Shown: piece by piece, positions 32,387 to 43,834 of the stretch
Layout of the letters: every line of letters begins with the position of its first letter
Numbering within the stretch: the first letter of the stretch is position 1
Assembly: GCF_045679555.1 (NCBI RefSeq)
Contig: NC_092092.1
Span: 18,864,469 to 18,928,468, forward strand
Length of the DNA stretch: 64,000 bases
Reading direction: 5' to 3'
Source: Salvelinus alpinus
Taxonomy: Eukaryota; Chordata; Actinopteri; Salmoniformes; Salmonidae
Position numbers and translations under genes: made by a program
Notes under the pieces: generated by a model
Told to the model about the DNA's origin: nothing
Seen by the model: only the letters and a program-made list of their open reading frames with translations
Databases searched by the model: none

Positions 32387-32642
32387 ATATACATTGAATG
32401 ACAGATGATGAATGACTAAAATGACCTACAAATCCATGTTACCTTAACACCTCACTTTGTTTTCCATACCATTGTGTGTGTGTGTGTGTGTGTCCCTCTA
32501 TGCTTTGGTGTGTAAACACACTGCCTCACTAGGCTTGACTACAGTATTCTGCAATTGCTCTATTGTTCATGCATGTGCAGAACACAGTGAGGTACTGTGC
32601 CGTGTGTGGTATGCCTGGTGTGTGTGTGTGTGTGTTTGTGTA

Positions 32643-32741
<99 letters not shown>

Positions 32742-33199
32742 GTGTGCCCGGCCTCCTGCATGTCAGATGTCGGGAGAATAATAATCCTGGTGAGGAGAGA
32801 GGAAGACAGAGTGAGAATACAGTGAGAACGGATCATGGCTGCCACTGTCCTGAGAGGAACAATCTTCCTTTCTCCATTTCTCCCTCTGCTGAGTACGAAC
32901 ATATAGACACCAGGCAGCTATTCTTTCTTGAGCTATCCAAAAGTCATGATGTACCGTCAGAGGTATGAAACCATAGAAATAGAATATGGGAGAATCTCAA
33001 TTACAAATTCCTCCCGTCCTCTCTCCTCTCTCTTTGCCTCCTTCTCAAAACCAATTGGATGAGAAAGCCAGAGGTCCCTCTCCCCTGACGTTCTCCTCCA
33101 ATGGGTTTTGAGAAGGAGGAGTCAAGCCACGGTGTCAAAAACACTTCGAAATTTGACGTTTGAAGAAACGTGGATAAACGTTCGAATCTGAAGTCAAAT
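32387..33199. other. No gene; GT repeats only
   Basis: Holds a short GT run (32,473-32,494) and the long GT array listed separately. The remaining sequence has no recognised feature. Confidence 0.5.
32618..32748. repeat. GT microsatellite
   Basis: About 130 bp of GT with a few TTTG and GC interruptions. Confidence 0.97.
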
Positions 33200-33930
33200 T
33201 GGTAAAACCAGGAGATCTTGTTGGTTAAATGATTTAATAGACCAAAAGAAAAGAGTTCCAAACTTCTCTGCCAATATAACAACTCGTTTTCCATATTCTC
33301 CTCCCCACTCAGACCACTTCCAGAATTCCTAGAAATATTCTTGCTCAAGAAATTGTTATTTACTAAGAAGCTATTTTTGTTTCTTTTTGACAATTTTAAT
33401 TTGATTTGATATTGAGAGAAAAATGGCTGCTTTGGGCCTAAAGGAACTCAACCAGGCAGCCAATCTGAAAGGGCCAATGCAGCTGTTATTATGTTAGTAT
33501 CAAATCCTTTCTTTGTAACAATTAAGTACCATACTTTTATTGTTTTCAATTAAAATAGTTTAAAAAAAATGCTTCTTAGCAAAGAGACATTTCTCAAAGT
33601 AGAATTTTGCTAGGGCTGTCTGGGAGTGGTCTGAGTGAGGAGGGGAACACTGAAAACAGCTGTTATTGGCAGAGACGTTTGGAACTCTATTTCTTATTGG
33701 TCTATTAACCAATTTACCGCCTGGTGATGTCACCATGGAAGGCCAAAACTCCATTCCACCACGACAGGCGGAAATTTCAGGCAGTCTTTTTAAACAGCTC
33801 TTACACTAAAAGGACGTTATCATATTTTTCACAATTTCACAGTATAATTCCAACCTCATAGTGTGGAAATATATATAAAACAAAGGAAATCGTGTTTTTG
33901 ACTGCACACAGACTCAGCTGGCTTTGGTAG
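33200..33930. repeat. Inverted pair of a salmonid dispersed repeat
   Basis: 33,205-33,375 (inverted) and 33,585-33,740 share GGAAGTGGTCTGAGTG-like and TATTGGCAGAGA-GTTTGGAA blocks as imperfect reverse complements. The right copy continues (CCTGGTGATGTCACC, TTAAACAGCTCTTACAC, GTGTGGAAATATATATAAAA) to about 33,930. No coding capacity. Confidence 0.7.
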
Positions 33931-34989
33931 ATCTGAGGGATTTATGATTCATGATCTAAACTAATCCTGATTTTGATGGTGGGATGGACGCTGGTAGTAC
34001 GATGGAGTGGATGATGGTGGTGGTGATGGTGGGATGGTTGATGGTGGTATTGAGGAGCAAGATTGAAGCTCAACCCAAATCTTGGTTTGCTGTCTCTTTG
34101 GGGCCATAAACTCTAGGTTTTCGTAAGATTGGGTACACTTATAATTTTGGTTAGCTACCTCATTGATAGGATGTGATATACTATAGGCAGAAACTGTACT
34201 TCATTATATTGAAATCCATAAGGATAGCACATGGCCATAATACTGACTGTCTGAAAAAAATACACAGCTTTCACGGCTTTTTGGGATCGTGCACAAACCA
34301 TTGACCTTTCATAGGAGAAAAGACTGATAATTTGCCATGTCATATTAACATAATGCAATGTCATATTAGCATAATGCAATCTCTTTTAAGGTTGCCTACA
34401 ACATGTTGTGCCACAATGAAATCTTTCCTCTGCAGTTATTCATTCTGGCAGACAGTATGCTGTGGTTTGGGCTTTCTTTCTGAAGTAGCACAGCAGCTTG
34501 TCCACGTGGTAACCCAATTCTGTCCAACCTAGGTGTGGTGACGTACTTCCCTACAGTGAAGAGAGGAGTTGGAGACAGTAAAGGGGAGAGGAGAGGGGAG
34601 GGAAAGAGGATAAAGAAAAGGGAGGATAGGAGAGGGGGAACAGAAAAAAGAAGTGGGGTGGCGTTAGGGAGAGAGAGAAGGAAGAAGGATGCGGGTGGAG
34701 TAGCTGTCTGTGTCTATATTTAGTCCATGTGACTTTGGCAAAAAAGTAGTTGGCTATCAACAACTTGTCAAGACAAATAATGCTGTAAAAATACTCTAAT
34801 TAACAAAGATGTATGTGGTAAACAAGGTGTTAAAAGGCCAAACAATTATCAAGATGATGATGGTGGCAGGCAGTGTATATGCTAACATGACATTTAGAGC
34901 TACAGTATATGTGTGAAAATACTACACATAAAAAATGTGTGTAAACGTAATTTACTTTTATCCTCCATACATTACTGTCATGTACAGTA
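33931..34989. other. No gene; polypurine tract
   Basis: Contains a GATGGTGG-rich patch (about 33,975-34,050) and the purine tract listed separately. No supported gene. Confidence 0.45.
34557..34690 (+). repeat. Polypurine (GGAGA/GAAAG) tract
   Basis: More than 130 bases almost free of pyrimidines on the + strand (GGGGAGAGGAGAGGGGAGGG within). Such tracts can adopt triplex structure; no evidence of function. Confidence 0.8.
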
Positions 34990-35190
34990 TATACACTACC
35001 ATTCAAAAGTTTGGGGTCGCTTAGAAATTTCCTTGTTTTCCATGAAAATATACATGAAATGAGGAGCAAAGTGAATAGGAAATGTAGTCAAGACTAGAGG
35101 TCGACCGAGTATGATTTTTCCACGCCGATACAGATACCGTTTGTTGGAGGACCAAAAAAGCCGATACCGATTAATCGGCCGATATTTAAT

Positions 35191-35375
35191 TTACATTTAC
35201 ATTACATTTAAGTCATTTAGCAGACGCTCTTATCCAGAGCGACTTACAAGTTGGTGCATTCACCTTATGATGTCCAGTGGAACAACCACTTTACAATAGT
35301 GCATCTAACTCTAAGGGGGGGGGGGGGTTAGAAGGATTACTTTATCCTATCCTAGGTATTCCTTAAAGAGGTGGG
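35191..35375. mobile_element. Repeat with AGCAGACGCTCTTATCC tail motif
   Basis: CATTTAGCAGACGCTCTTAT then CCAGAGCGACTTACAAG is a conserved teleost retroposon tail, also at 58,850-58,890. The remainder to about 35,375 includes a poly-G run (35,317-35,328). Confidence 0.55.
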
Positions 35376-35760
35376 GTTTCAGGTGTTAATGACAATTACA
35401 ACAATACTGAATGAACACTTATTTAAACTTAATATAATACATCAATAAAATCAATTTAGCCTCAAATAAATAATGAAACATGTTCAATTTGGTTTAAATA
35501 ATGCAAAAACAAAGTGTTGGAGAAGAAAGTAAAAGTGCAGTATGTGCCATGTAAGAAAGCTAACGTTTAAGTTCCTTGCTCAGAACATGAGAACATATGA
35601 AAGCTGGTGGTTCCTTTTAACATGAGTCTTCAATATTCCCAGGTAAGAAGTTTTAGGTTGTAGTTATTATAGTATTTATAGGACTATTTCTCCCTATACC
35701 ATTTGTATTTCCTTAACCTTTGACTATTGGATGTTCTTATAGGCACTTCAGTATTGCCAG

Positions 35761-35982
35761 TGTAACAGTATAGCTTCCGTCCCTCTGCTCGCTCCCAGCT
35801 GGGCTCGAACCAGGAACACAACGACAACAGCCACCCTCGAAGCAGCGTTACCCATCACTCCACAAAAGCCGCGGCCCTTGCAGAGCAATGGGAACAACCA
35901 CTCCAAGTCTCAGAGCGAGTGACGTTTGAAACGCTATTAGCGCGCACCCCGCTAACTAGCTAGCCATTTCACATCAGTTACA
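35761..35982 (-). mobile_element. 222-bp repeat with tRNA-like B box
   Basis: The ends TGTAAC and GTTACA are inverted. CCAG flanks both sides (35,757-35,760 and 35,983-35,986). On the minus strand TGGTTCGAGCCC resembles a polymerase III B box. It is a dispersed repeat rather than a tRNA gene: no cloverleaf could be drawn. Confidence 0.5.
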
Positions 35983-36734
35983 CCAGCCTCATCTCAGGAG
36001 TTGATAGGCTTGAAATCATAAACAGCAGAGCTGCTGGCAAAACGCACTAAAGTGCTGTTTGAATGAATGCTTATGAGCCTGCTGGTGCCTACCATCGCTC
36101 AGTCAGACTGCTCTATCAAATCATAGACTTAATTATAACATAAAAACACACAGAAATACGAGCCTTAGGTCATTAATATTGTCGATTCCGGAAACTATCA
36201 TCTCGAAAACAAGACGTTTATTCTTTCAGTGAAATACGGAACCGTTCCGTATTTTATCTAAGGGATTGCATCCATAAATCTAAATATTCCTGTTACATTG
36301 CACAACCTTCAATGTTATGTCATAATTACGTAACATTCTGGCAAATTAGGCGGCCCAAACTGTTGCATATACACTGACTCTGCGTGCAATGAATGCAAGA
36401 AAAGTGACACAATTTCACCTGGTTAATATTGCCTGCTAACCTGGATTTCTTTTAGCTAAATATGCAGGTTTAAAAATATATACTTATGTGTATTGATTTT
36501 AAGAAAGGCCATGTTTATGGTTAGGTACTCATTGGAGCAACGATACGCACCGCATCGATAATATGCAACGCAGGACACACTAGATAAACTAGTAATATCA
36601 TCAACCATGTGTAGTTAACTAGTGATTATGATTGATTGATTGTTTTATATAAGATAAGTTTAATGCTAGCTAGCAACTTACCTTGGCTTACTGCATTTGC
36701 GTAACAGTCAGGCTCCTCGTTGAGTGCAATGTAA

Positions 36735-36907
36735 TCAGGTGGTTAGTTAACTGTAAGGTTGGAAGATTGAATTCCCCGAGCTGACAAGGTAAAAATCTGT
36801 CGTTCTTCCCCTGAACGAGGCAGTTAACCCACCGTTCCCAGGCCGTCATTGAAAATAAGAATGTGTTCTTAACTGACTTGCCTAATTAAATAAAGATTAA
36901 ATAAAGG
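36735..36907 (+). mobile_element. HpaI-type SINE, 5'-truncated
   Basis: Body and tail only: CCCCGAGCTGACAAGGTAAA, CCTGAACGAGGCAGTTAACC and AACTGACTTGCCTAATTAAA. Confidence 0.8.
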
Positions 36908-37083
36908 TGTAAAAAAATAATATATATATATATTTTTTTATCGGCCAAATCGGTGTCCAAAAATACCGATTTCCGATTGCTATGAAAACTTGATATCGGC
37001 CCTAATTAATCGGCCATTCTGATTAATCGGTCGACCTCTAGTCAAGACATTGACAAGGTTATAAATAATGATTTCTAAAACTT

Positions 37084-38045
37084 CTAAAGTTCTAAAACTT
37101 TGCCATGTTCAAAGAATCCTCCATTTGCAGCAATTACAGCCTTGCAGACCTTTGGCATTCCAGTTGTCAATTTGTTGAGGTAATCTGAAGAGATTTCACC
37201 CCATGCTCCCCGAAGCACCTCCCACAAGTTGGATTGGCTTGATATGCCCTTCTTACGTACCAAAAGGTCAAGCTTCTCCCACAACAGCTTAATAGTTTTG
37301 AGATCCGGTGACTGTGCTGGCCACTCCATTATAGACAGAATACCAGCTGACTGCTTCTTCCCTAAATAGTTATTGCATAGTTTGGAGCTGTGCTTTGTGT
37401 CATTGTCCTGTTGTAGGAGTAAATTGGCTCCAATTAAGCACTGTCCACAGGGTATGGCATGGCGTTGTAAAATGGAGTGACTGCCTTCCTTCTTCAAGAT
37501 CCCTTTTACCCTGTACAAATCTCCCACTTTACCACCACCAAAGCACCCCCAGATCATCACATTGCCGCCACCATGCTTGACAGATGGCGTCAAGCATTCC
37601 TCTAGCATCTTTTCATTTTTTCTACGTCTCACGAATGTTCTTCTTTGTGATCCGAACAGCTCAAACTTAGAGTCGTCTGTCCATAACACTTTTTTCCAAT
37701 CTTCCTCTGTCCATTGTCTGTGTTATTTTGCCCATCTTAATATTTTATTTTCATTGGCATGAGATATAGATTTTTCTTTGCAACTCTGCCTAGAAGGCCA
37801 GCATCCCGGAGTCGCCTCTTCACTGTTGATGTTGAGACTGGTGTTTTGCGGGTACTATTTAATGAAGCTGCCAGTTGAGGACTTGTGAGATGTCTGTTTC
37901 TCAAACTAGACACTCTAATGGACTTGTCCTCTTGCTCAGTTGTGCACCGGGGCCTCCCACTCCTCTTTCTATTCTGGTTAGAGCCAGTTTGCGCTGTTCT
38001 GTGAAGGGAGTAACAGCGTTGTAAGAGATCTTCAGTTTCTCGCAT
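37084..38045 (-). pseudogene. Tc1 transposase remnant (minus)
   Basis: The N-terminal piece is 38,045-37,737 (SGRPRCTTEQEDKSIRVSSL, STSTVKRRLRDAGLLGRVAK). The catalytic piece is 37,689-37,084 (LWTDDSKFELFG, KHGGGNVMIWGCFGGG, QQDNDTKHSS). A frameshift and lost segment separate them. The motif that should supply the catalytic glutamate reads SPDLKTIKLLW instead of a NPIE-type sequence, so the third catalytic residue is gone even apart from the breaks. There are two independent inactivating changes. Confidence 0.88.
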
Positions 38046-38532
38046 GGAATAGCCTTAATTTTTCAGAACAATAATAGACTCACGAGTTTCAGAAGAAAGT
38101 TCTTTGTGTCTGGCCATTTTGAGCTTGTAATCGAACCCACAAATGCTGATGCTCCAGATACTCAACTAGTCTAAAGAAGGCCAGTTTTATTGCTTCTTTT
38201 AATCAGCACAACAATTTTCAGCTGTGCTAACATCATTGCAAAAGGGTTTTCTAATGATCAATTAGCCTTTTAAAATGATAAACTTGGATTAGCTAACACA
38301 ACGTGCCATTGGAACACAGGAGTGCTGGTTGGTGGTAATGGGCCTCTGTACGCCTATGTAGATATTCCATTAATAATCAGCCGTTTCCAGCTACAATAGT
38401 CATTTGCAACATTAACAATGTCTACACTTTATTTCTGATCAATTTGATGTTATTTTAATGGACAAAATTTTAGCTTTTCTTTCAAAAACAAGGACATTTC
38501 TAAGTGACCCCAAACTTTTGAACGATAGTGTA

Positions 38533-39051
38533 TATTTTATATAGCCTTTATATAGCCTTTATTTAACTAGACCTCTTTCACGAGAGAGACCTAATGCATC
38601 AATGCATTATAAGGAAATAGAGGAAGTATATAATTTAGGTCAAAATATTTACATCACAGTAAACATTTCGTATTTCATATCAATCAATTGTTTAGAAAGG
38701 AAATGATACAAATGTAGTACTGATGAACTGGGTGAAATCCTAGACCTAGACCATGCCTCTCTCTCTCTCCCGCTCTCTGTCTCTCTCTCCACTCTTCTCA
38801 ACAGTAATCACAAGCAATCACAGTAAAAGCCTGTTGTAATATTCACAGCAGGGTAGAGGTCTTCACGGATCCACCTGTACCCGACTACCCGAAACCCGAT
38901 CCGGGACCGGAGAAGGTCTGGATCTAGAATTCTAAATAATGTCACAGGTCTGGGTGGGATCTGATATGACTGTCACAGGGCTTGTATATGTGTAATTTTA
39001 ACTGACTTGTCCGGAAGGGGCCGTACATATCCGAACGCTACAGTTGTAATA
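38533..39051. other. No gene; CT-rich patch
   Basis: A CT-rich run lies at about 38,757-38,795. Nothing else recognised. Confidence 0.45.
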
Positions 39052-39220
39052 GGCTCCCGAGTGGCGCAGCGGTCTAATGCACTGCATCTCAGTGCTAGAG
39101 GCGTCACTACGGCACACAATTGGCCCAGCGTCGTCTAGGTTTGGCCGGTGTAGGCCGTCATTGTAAATAAGAATTTGTTCGTAACTGACTTGCCAAGTTA
39201 AATAAAGGTAAAATAAAAAG
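39052..39220 (+). mobile_element. tRNA-derived SINE with internal deletion
   Basis: Head GGCTCCCGAGTGGCGCAGCG, CTAGAGGCGTCACTAC, then CACAATTGGCCCAGCGTCGT and the HpaI-like tail GTAGGCCGTCATTGTAAATA. The B-box region normally between CACTAC and the GGCGCACAATTGG part is missing. Confidence 0.8.
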
Positions 39221-39829
39221 TATAGAGAGAAAATGTTATAATTTATGCTGCTGCTCTTGCTTTACCCAAGAGTGGAGCATGTTGTTGTTGTTGGCCAATC
39301 ATAAGTCTTCAAAGCGGCAGTAGGCTACAGTCATAGATCCTCAGTGTGTGGCAAAAGTTAGGAGATATTTAATCAATGGTTAATGAAATTAAAATGACTG
39401 AATTAAAAGTTAGAGGAGAAGGATAGGCTACAACGACCAAGAGCCGACAGGTAGTCTGCTACTTAATATTCTGAATGGTTGTTGTTATTTGTAACTGTAG
39501 AATGAGAAAGCGCATGCACTGAAGCCTCAATTAACCTAGCTAGCTAACGTTAGCTGGCTTAACGATGGTATTTGATGAGAAATAAGCAAGTCGGCTTGGT
39601 TGGTTGCTGTTTTTCGTCTTCCCATCCGTCCATCCTGCTCCCTGTGTCATTCACTCACAGTACGGCCTATCCCCCGCCTGCCAGAGCCCCGCCTCTCTCC
39701 CTCCTTTCACGCTTTATCTGCTCCGGTTAATAAAGTAGCTGAAAAATATATTTTCTGCTGCTTCCCTCACTCGGACCAGGTCTATCCGACCAGGTCTATA
39801 TGAAACAACACCTCTAAAAATAAAATTAA
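39221..39829. other. No recognised feature
   Basis: No supported gene or repeat. The short open frame at 39,600-39,803 has no recognisable domain. Confidence 0.4.
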
Positions 39830-40424
39830 AATGTGTCACGCCATCCATGATGTCAGCTATAAAGAATCCGAAAAAGGCATATAAAAAAAATAATAATAAA
39901 AAAATCGAACAATACACAACATACACATACCAGCAGCATACAAACACACAGAGACATCAATGACATCACACCTGCCCAGATCCACCTGCTCACACCCCCA
40001 TCTCCAGCGCCCGCATCACTCTCTGCCACATGTCCTCAAACTGCACCATTTTGTTTCTCTCCGTCGCCCACACACTTTCAACATTTAGATAATAAAGCAT
40101 TTGACCTTTCAATTGTGTTAACGATAGAGGATTGGTTGATATCCAGTTTTTTCAAACTGATTTAGGAGAAAGTATCCTACAACCCATCGGGTATCTCACT
40201 GCACCCTCATATGCCATGTCTTGAAATATGCAGACAGACAGATTAACAGGAAATTTACATAGTAATACTTCTGACAGCCAACTTTCTAACTCCTCCCATA
40301 ACTTTTGGACCTTATAGCATTCCCAGAAGGCATGAATTATTATGTAATTGACAGTTTTACACTTACTAGAAAAAGTGTGATGACAACCCAAGCTAGGCTC
40401 TTGTACATCAACTAATACCATCAT
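39830..40424 (-). pseudogene. L1/Tx1-type LINE C-terminal fragment
   Basis: The minus-strand frame 40,424-40,152 reads IIHAFWECYKVQKLWEELES, the His-Cys C-terminal signature of L1/Tx1 LINE proteins, and CIFQDM. A short 3' UTR follows to about 39,830. It is heavily 5'-truncated. Confidence 0.65.
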
Positions 40425-41424
40425 TAGGCTGTCATTGTCTCTGTTTCATAACATGACACAGATTGGGGGGAAGGAGGTGTGTGTGTGTGTGTGTTAAAAC
40501 CAGTTAAATGTAACTAAATGTAATTGAAAATGTAATCTATGTAATCCCCAAAAGTTATTATTTATCATGACAGGGCCATAAACAATAACTAGTAATGCTG
40601 CATACTCCAATAAAGATTAACATCTCACCTTTCTGGTAAAAATAATTATAAATTGTTGAGGTGCAGTCACTTTGAGGATACAAGTACACAGTACAAATAT
40701 GATAGAATATGCTATATTTGATATGATGTATTTCCTAGTTTACAAATATAGTATAATCAAATTACAAATTTAAAAATGACTAAGATTTCAACTTCCTTCT
40801 AACTATAAAACACATATTTGTATATTTAGTGTTAGAGAAAATGTGCATATTTTCTAAAGGTCTATCTTGATCAAAACGTCTGCCCCCATCGCTGTGAACG
40901 TCACACAGAGCTCTAGCTTGGCTTCCTGGACTCGGTAGGAACTCACCTTTCATCTCCTATTAATGTTGTCCATCTATGACAAACAGAAAGTGTTTTTGTT
41001 TAAAATCTATGAATTATTATACAATCTCTGAATGTGCTACAGTGATGAAAACACTGTATCCTGCTGCGCTACAATGTAAGGAATGCAGGCATGTGCTTTC
41101 TCAGTGGCTGCGATGTGGAGTTCAGCCAGGAGTTGATGGACAATAAGGAAGAGCGAATGAAATGCTAGTAGGTACATCCCAGCTTCAAGTGGTTTCAGAT
41201 TTGACATCCTACAGCACACAGGCTAAAAAAGTATACTACTGTGTCCGTGGAAACCAGGGCTATCGCTCAATGGAAGCCAACTAGAACATCTGTTTAGCTA
41301 ACAGTACCATTTAGAAAAACAGGATGTTACATTTTGATGGGCTAGCTTCATATAATTCTCACAGAAAGACAAGGTCATTCAACAACACCTCTGCAATAAA
41401 ATTGAAATGTGTCACAAAATCACT
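40425..41424. other. No recognised feature
   Basis: Contains a short GT run (40,479-40,495). Otherwise AT-rich DNA without support for any gene. Confidence 0.45.
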
Positions 41425-41695
41425 GAACAGATGGTACTGTTAGCTAAACAGATGGTCTATTAGCTAATCAGATGGTACTGTTAGCGAAACGTAAGATGGT
41501 ACTGTTAGCTAAACATGAGATGGTACTGTTAGCTAAATGTGAGATGGTACTGTTAGCTAAATGTGAGATGGTACTGTTAGATAAAGAGATGGTACTGTTA
41601 GATAAAGAGATGGTATTGTTAGATAAAGATATGGTACTGTTAGCAAAACAGATGCTACTGTTAGCTAAACAGATGGTAGTGTTAGCTTAAGAGGG
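41425..41695. repeat. Minisatellite, about 18-24-bp units
   Basis: Repeats of AGATGGTACTGTTAGCTAAA with variable linkers (CATG, TGTG) and shortened units (AGATGGTACTGTTAGATAAAG). The open frame across it (41,472-41,690) is an artefact of repetition. Confidence 0.9.
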
Positions 41696-42555
41696 CTGTT
41701 AGCAAATAGTGGTTTCCAAGGTGCTTTGTGAAGTGATTTTTTTTGTTGACAGATTTACATTTTGACAAATGCTTTTGTCCCAAAGAGGGCACCTCTTGAA
41801 TATAGTGCATAGATGGATTAAATCCAGTCGGGGCTTGAAAGGAGAGTGAAAGGGAGGGAGGGGAGTTAGAATAGACTGTCTGTGCCAAATTATTCTTGGC
41901 CAAACAGAGGCTATTTTTGTACATTACACTGCTAGCTATCATCAAAGCATCCAATCCAAGTTAAGCCATAATATGATGGTGAATTTTTGGGGTCCCATTT
42001 ATGTCCAAAGGGCCGTATGTTCTCAAAATGTATTACATAATGTGGCTTTATATCACTTTCATTAAGAAATAGAGCTGTGACTGAGGGAAAGGGAACTTTT
42101 GCCTTGATTCCAAACTGATCATCTCCGTTACACCATTGTTTCACTGTAAATATACGTTTTTGGGTAAATTAAAGTTTTGCAATGACAGAGATAATATAAA
42201 TCAGAATAGGAAATGGGGAGATAAAGGAGAGGGATACAGGAGAGAAAGTGACTGGCAGAATGGGGGATTGAAGGGCTGCACTATGTCACAAAATCAAATG
42301 GATTAGTTTGAATTCCAGGCTAATGGAACACTGATCTAGCAGTGAAGTCTGCCTTCTACTGTGCTTCATGCTTCTAACAAGAAGACTCTGGAGATCGTTT
42401 CCTTGTACGTTCACATTACAGAAAAGACATTGTCTCCACAATTGGCTAGTATTTAGAAATCATAAATTTGTACCTTTCTGTTAAATAATTTAAAAGCTTT
42501 TCTATTACTTTGATCAGATGAAAGGATTACAGGATTTGGCTAAACTGCGTCACAG

Positions 42556-42556
<1 letters not shown>
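41696..42556. other. No recognised feature
   Basis: No supported gene or repeat family. Confidence 0.4.

Positions 42557-42646
<90 letters not shown>
42557..42646. repeat. CA microsatellite
   Basis: About 44 uninterrupted CA units. Confidence 0.98.
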
Positions 42647-42772
42647 TCTCTTTTGTTTGGTCGGTCTGCGGAACAATTATTTAAATGCACTGGTCTGTAT
42701 CCTGCCCGAACGATAAGTTCTCAGATTTAGCCCTTTCATCGTTCATTAGAGAAATCACATGGACACTAGTCG

Positions 42773-42880
42773 TGCGTCCCAAACGGTACACTACTATTCC
42801 CTTTATAGCGCACCACTTTTGACCAAGGCCCATATGTAGTGCACTATAAAGGGAATATGGTGCCATTTGGGATGCATCCT
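42773..42880. mobile_element. Palindromic CCCAAATGG MITE
   Basis: TGCGTCCCAAACGGTACACT to GGTGCCATTTGGGATGCATC, with the internal AGTGCACTA-type repeat facing its complement. It forms a near-complete hairpin. Confidence 0.8.
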
Positions 42881-43000
42881 TGGACTACTCCACATTCCCT
42901 CATAATGAAATAGAATCAATGTGTTTGTCATCGTACATTTGCTTATCATTAAACAGGCCGGGTGAAAGTAGAACAACAAAACATCAAACAACATCCCACT

Positions 43001-43110
43001 ACAGCACCCTGATCCCTTTATAGTGCACTACTTTTGACCAGGGCTAATAGGGCTCTGGTTAACAGTAGTGCACTATATAGGGAATAGGGTGCCATTTGGG
43101 AGGCTTTGTC
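43001..43110. mobile_element. Palindromic CCCAAATGG MITE
   Basis: CCCTTTATAGTGCACTACTT ... AGTAGTGCACTATATAGGGA ... GTGCCATTTGGGAGGC. Only about 120 bp from the previous copy. Confidence 0.8.
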
Positions 43111-43541
43111 TGCGTACTGCCCATTTTAAATGAAGAGAGCTCTTTCTAGTGTTTGTATTTGTATTTGAATTGTATAGTAGCTACATTGCCTTGCAAAATT
43201 ATTCACCCCCTTTGGCATTTTTCCTATTTTGTTTAATTACAACCTGTAATTCAAATGGATTTTCGGGGATTTCATGTAATGGACATACACAAAATAGTCC
43301 AAATTGGTGAAGTGAAATGAAAAAAATTACTTATAATTATTATTTTTTTAAACGGAAAAGTGGTGCGTGCATATGTATTCACCCCCTTTGCTATGAAGCC
43401 CCTAAATAAGATCTGGTGCAACCTATTACCTTCAGAAGTCACATAATTAGTTAAATACAGTACACCTGTGTGCAATCTAAGTGTCACATGATCTGTCACA
43501 TGATCTCAGAATATGTACACACGTTCTGAAAGGCCCCAGAG

Positions 43542-43834
43542 TGTCACGTTCATCGTATGGAGGAAGAGAGAAGGACCAAGGCGCAGCGTGATACGAATAC
43601 ATTCTTCTATTTATTTAACACGAAACGAAGAACACTTAAACAAACTAATCAAAACAACAAAACGAACGTGAAGCTATATATATAAAGTGCAGACACAAGC
43701 AGCCAATACATAGACAATAACCCACGAAATACCCAACGGAATATGGCTGCCTAAATATGGTTCCCAATCAGAGACAACGATAAACAGCTGCCTCTAATTG
43801 AGAACCAATCTAGGCAACCTAGATTGGGACCCAT
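43542..43834 (-). repeat. Truncated LTR (minus)
   Basis: It begins TGTCACGTTCATCGTATGG, the inverted end of an LTR ending CGTGACA. It holds the shared hairpin and TATA-like motif (43,752-43,807, inverted) and stops abruptly where Tc1 sequence resumes (TTGGAGTATCTGTCC). The Tc1 segment that should lie here is missing, so insertion came with a deletion, or a later deletion removed both. Confidence 0.75.

Larger units (their letters stand above)
35095..37040. mobile_element. hAT non-autonomous element with perfect 8-bp TSD
   Basis: It starts TAGAGGTCGACCGAGTATGA and ends with CGGTCGACCTCTA, an inverted terminal repeat of the hAT TAGAG type. GTCAAGAC is duplicated exactly at 35,087-35,094 and 37,041-37,048. 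Sub-terminal GATACCGATT/AATCGGCC repeats occur at both ends. The 1,946-bp interior has no transposase and carries further insertions (35,191-35,375; 35,761-35,982; 36,735-36,907). Confidence 0.9.
34990..38532 (-). mobile_element. Decayed Tc1-like transposon split by a hAT element
   Basis: The left end TACACTACCATTCAAAAGTT and the right end (complement of CGTTCAAAAGTTTGGGGTCA, ending about 38,532) are inverted. A minus-strand transposase remnant lies between them. It belongs to the same family as the Tc1 at 11,408-22,423. A hAT element sits at 35,095-37,040. Confidence 0.85.

Noticed and set aside
35761..35982. Possible tRNA gene
   Set aside because: Only a B-box-like match; no acceptor stem or A box in register could be drawn, and inverted ends indicate a dispersed repeat.
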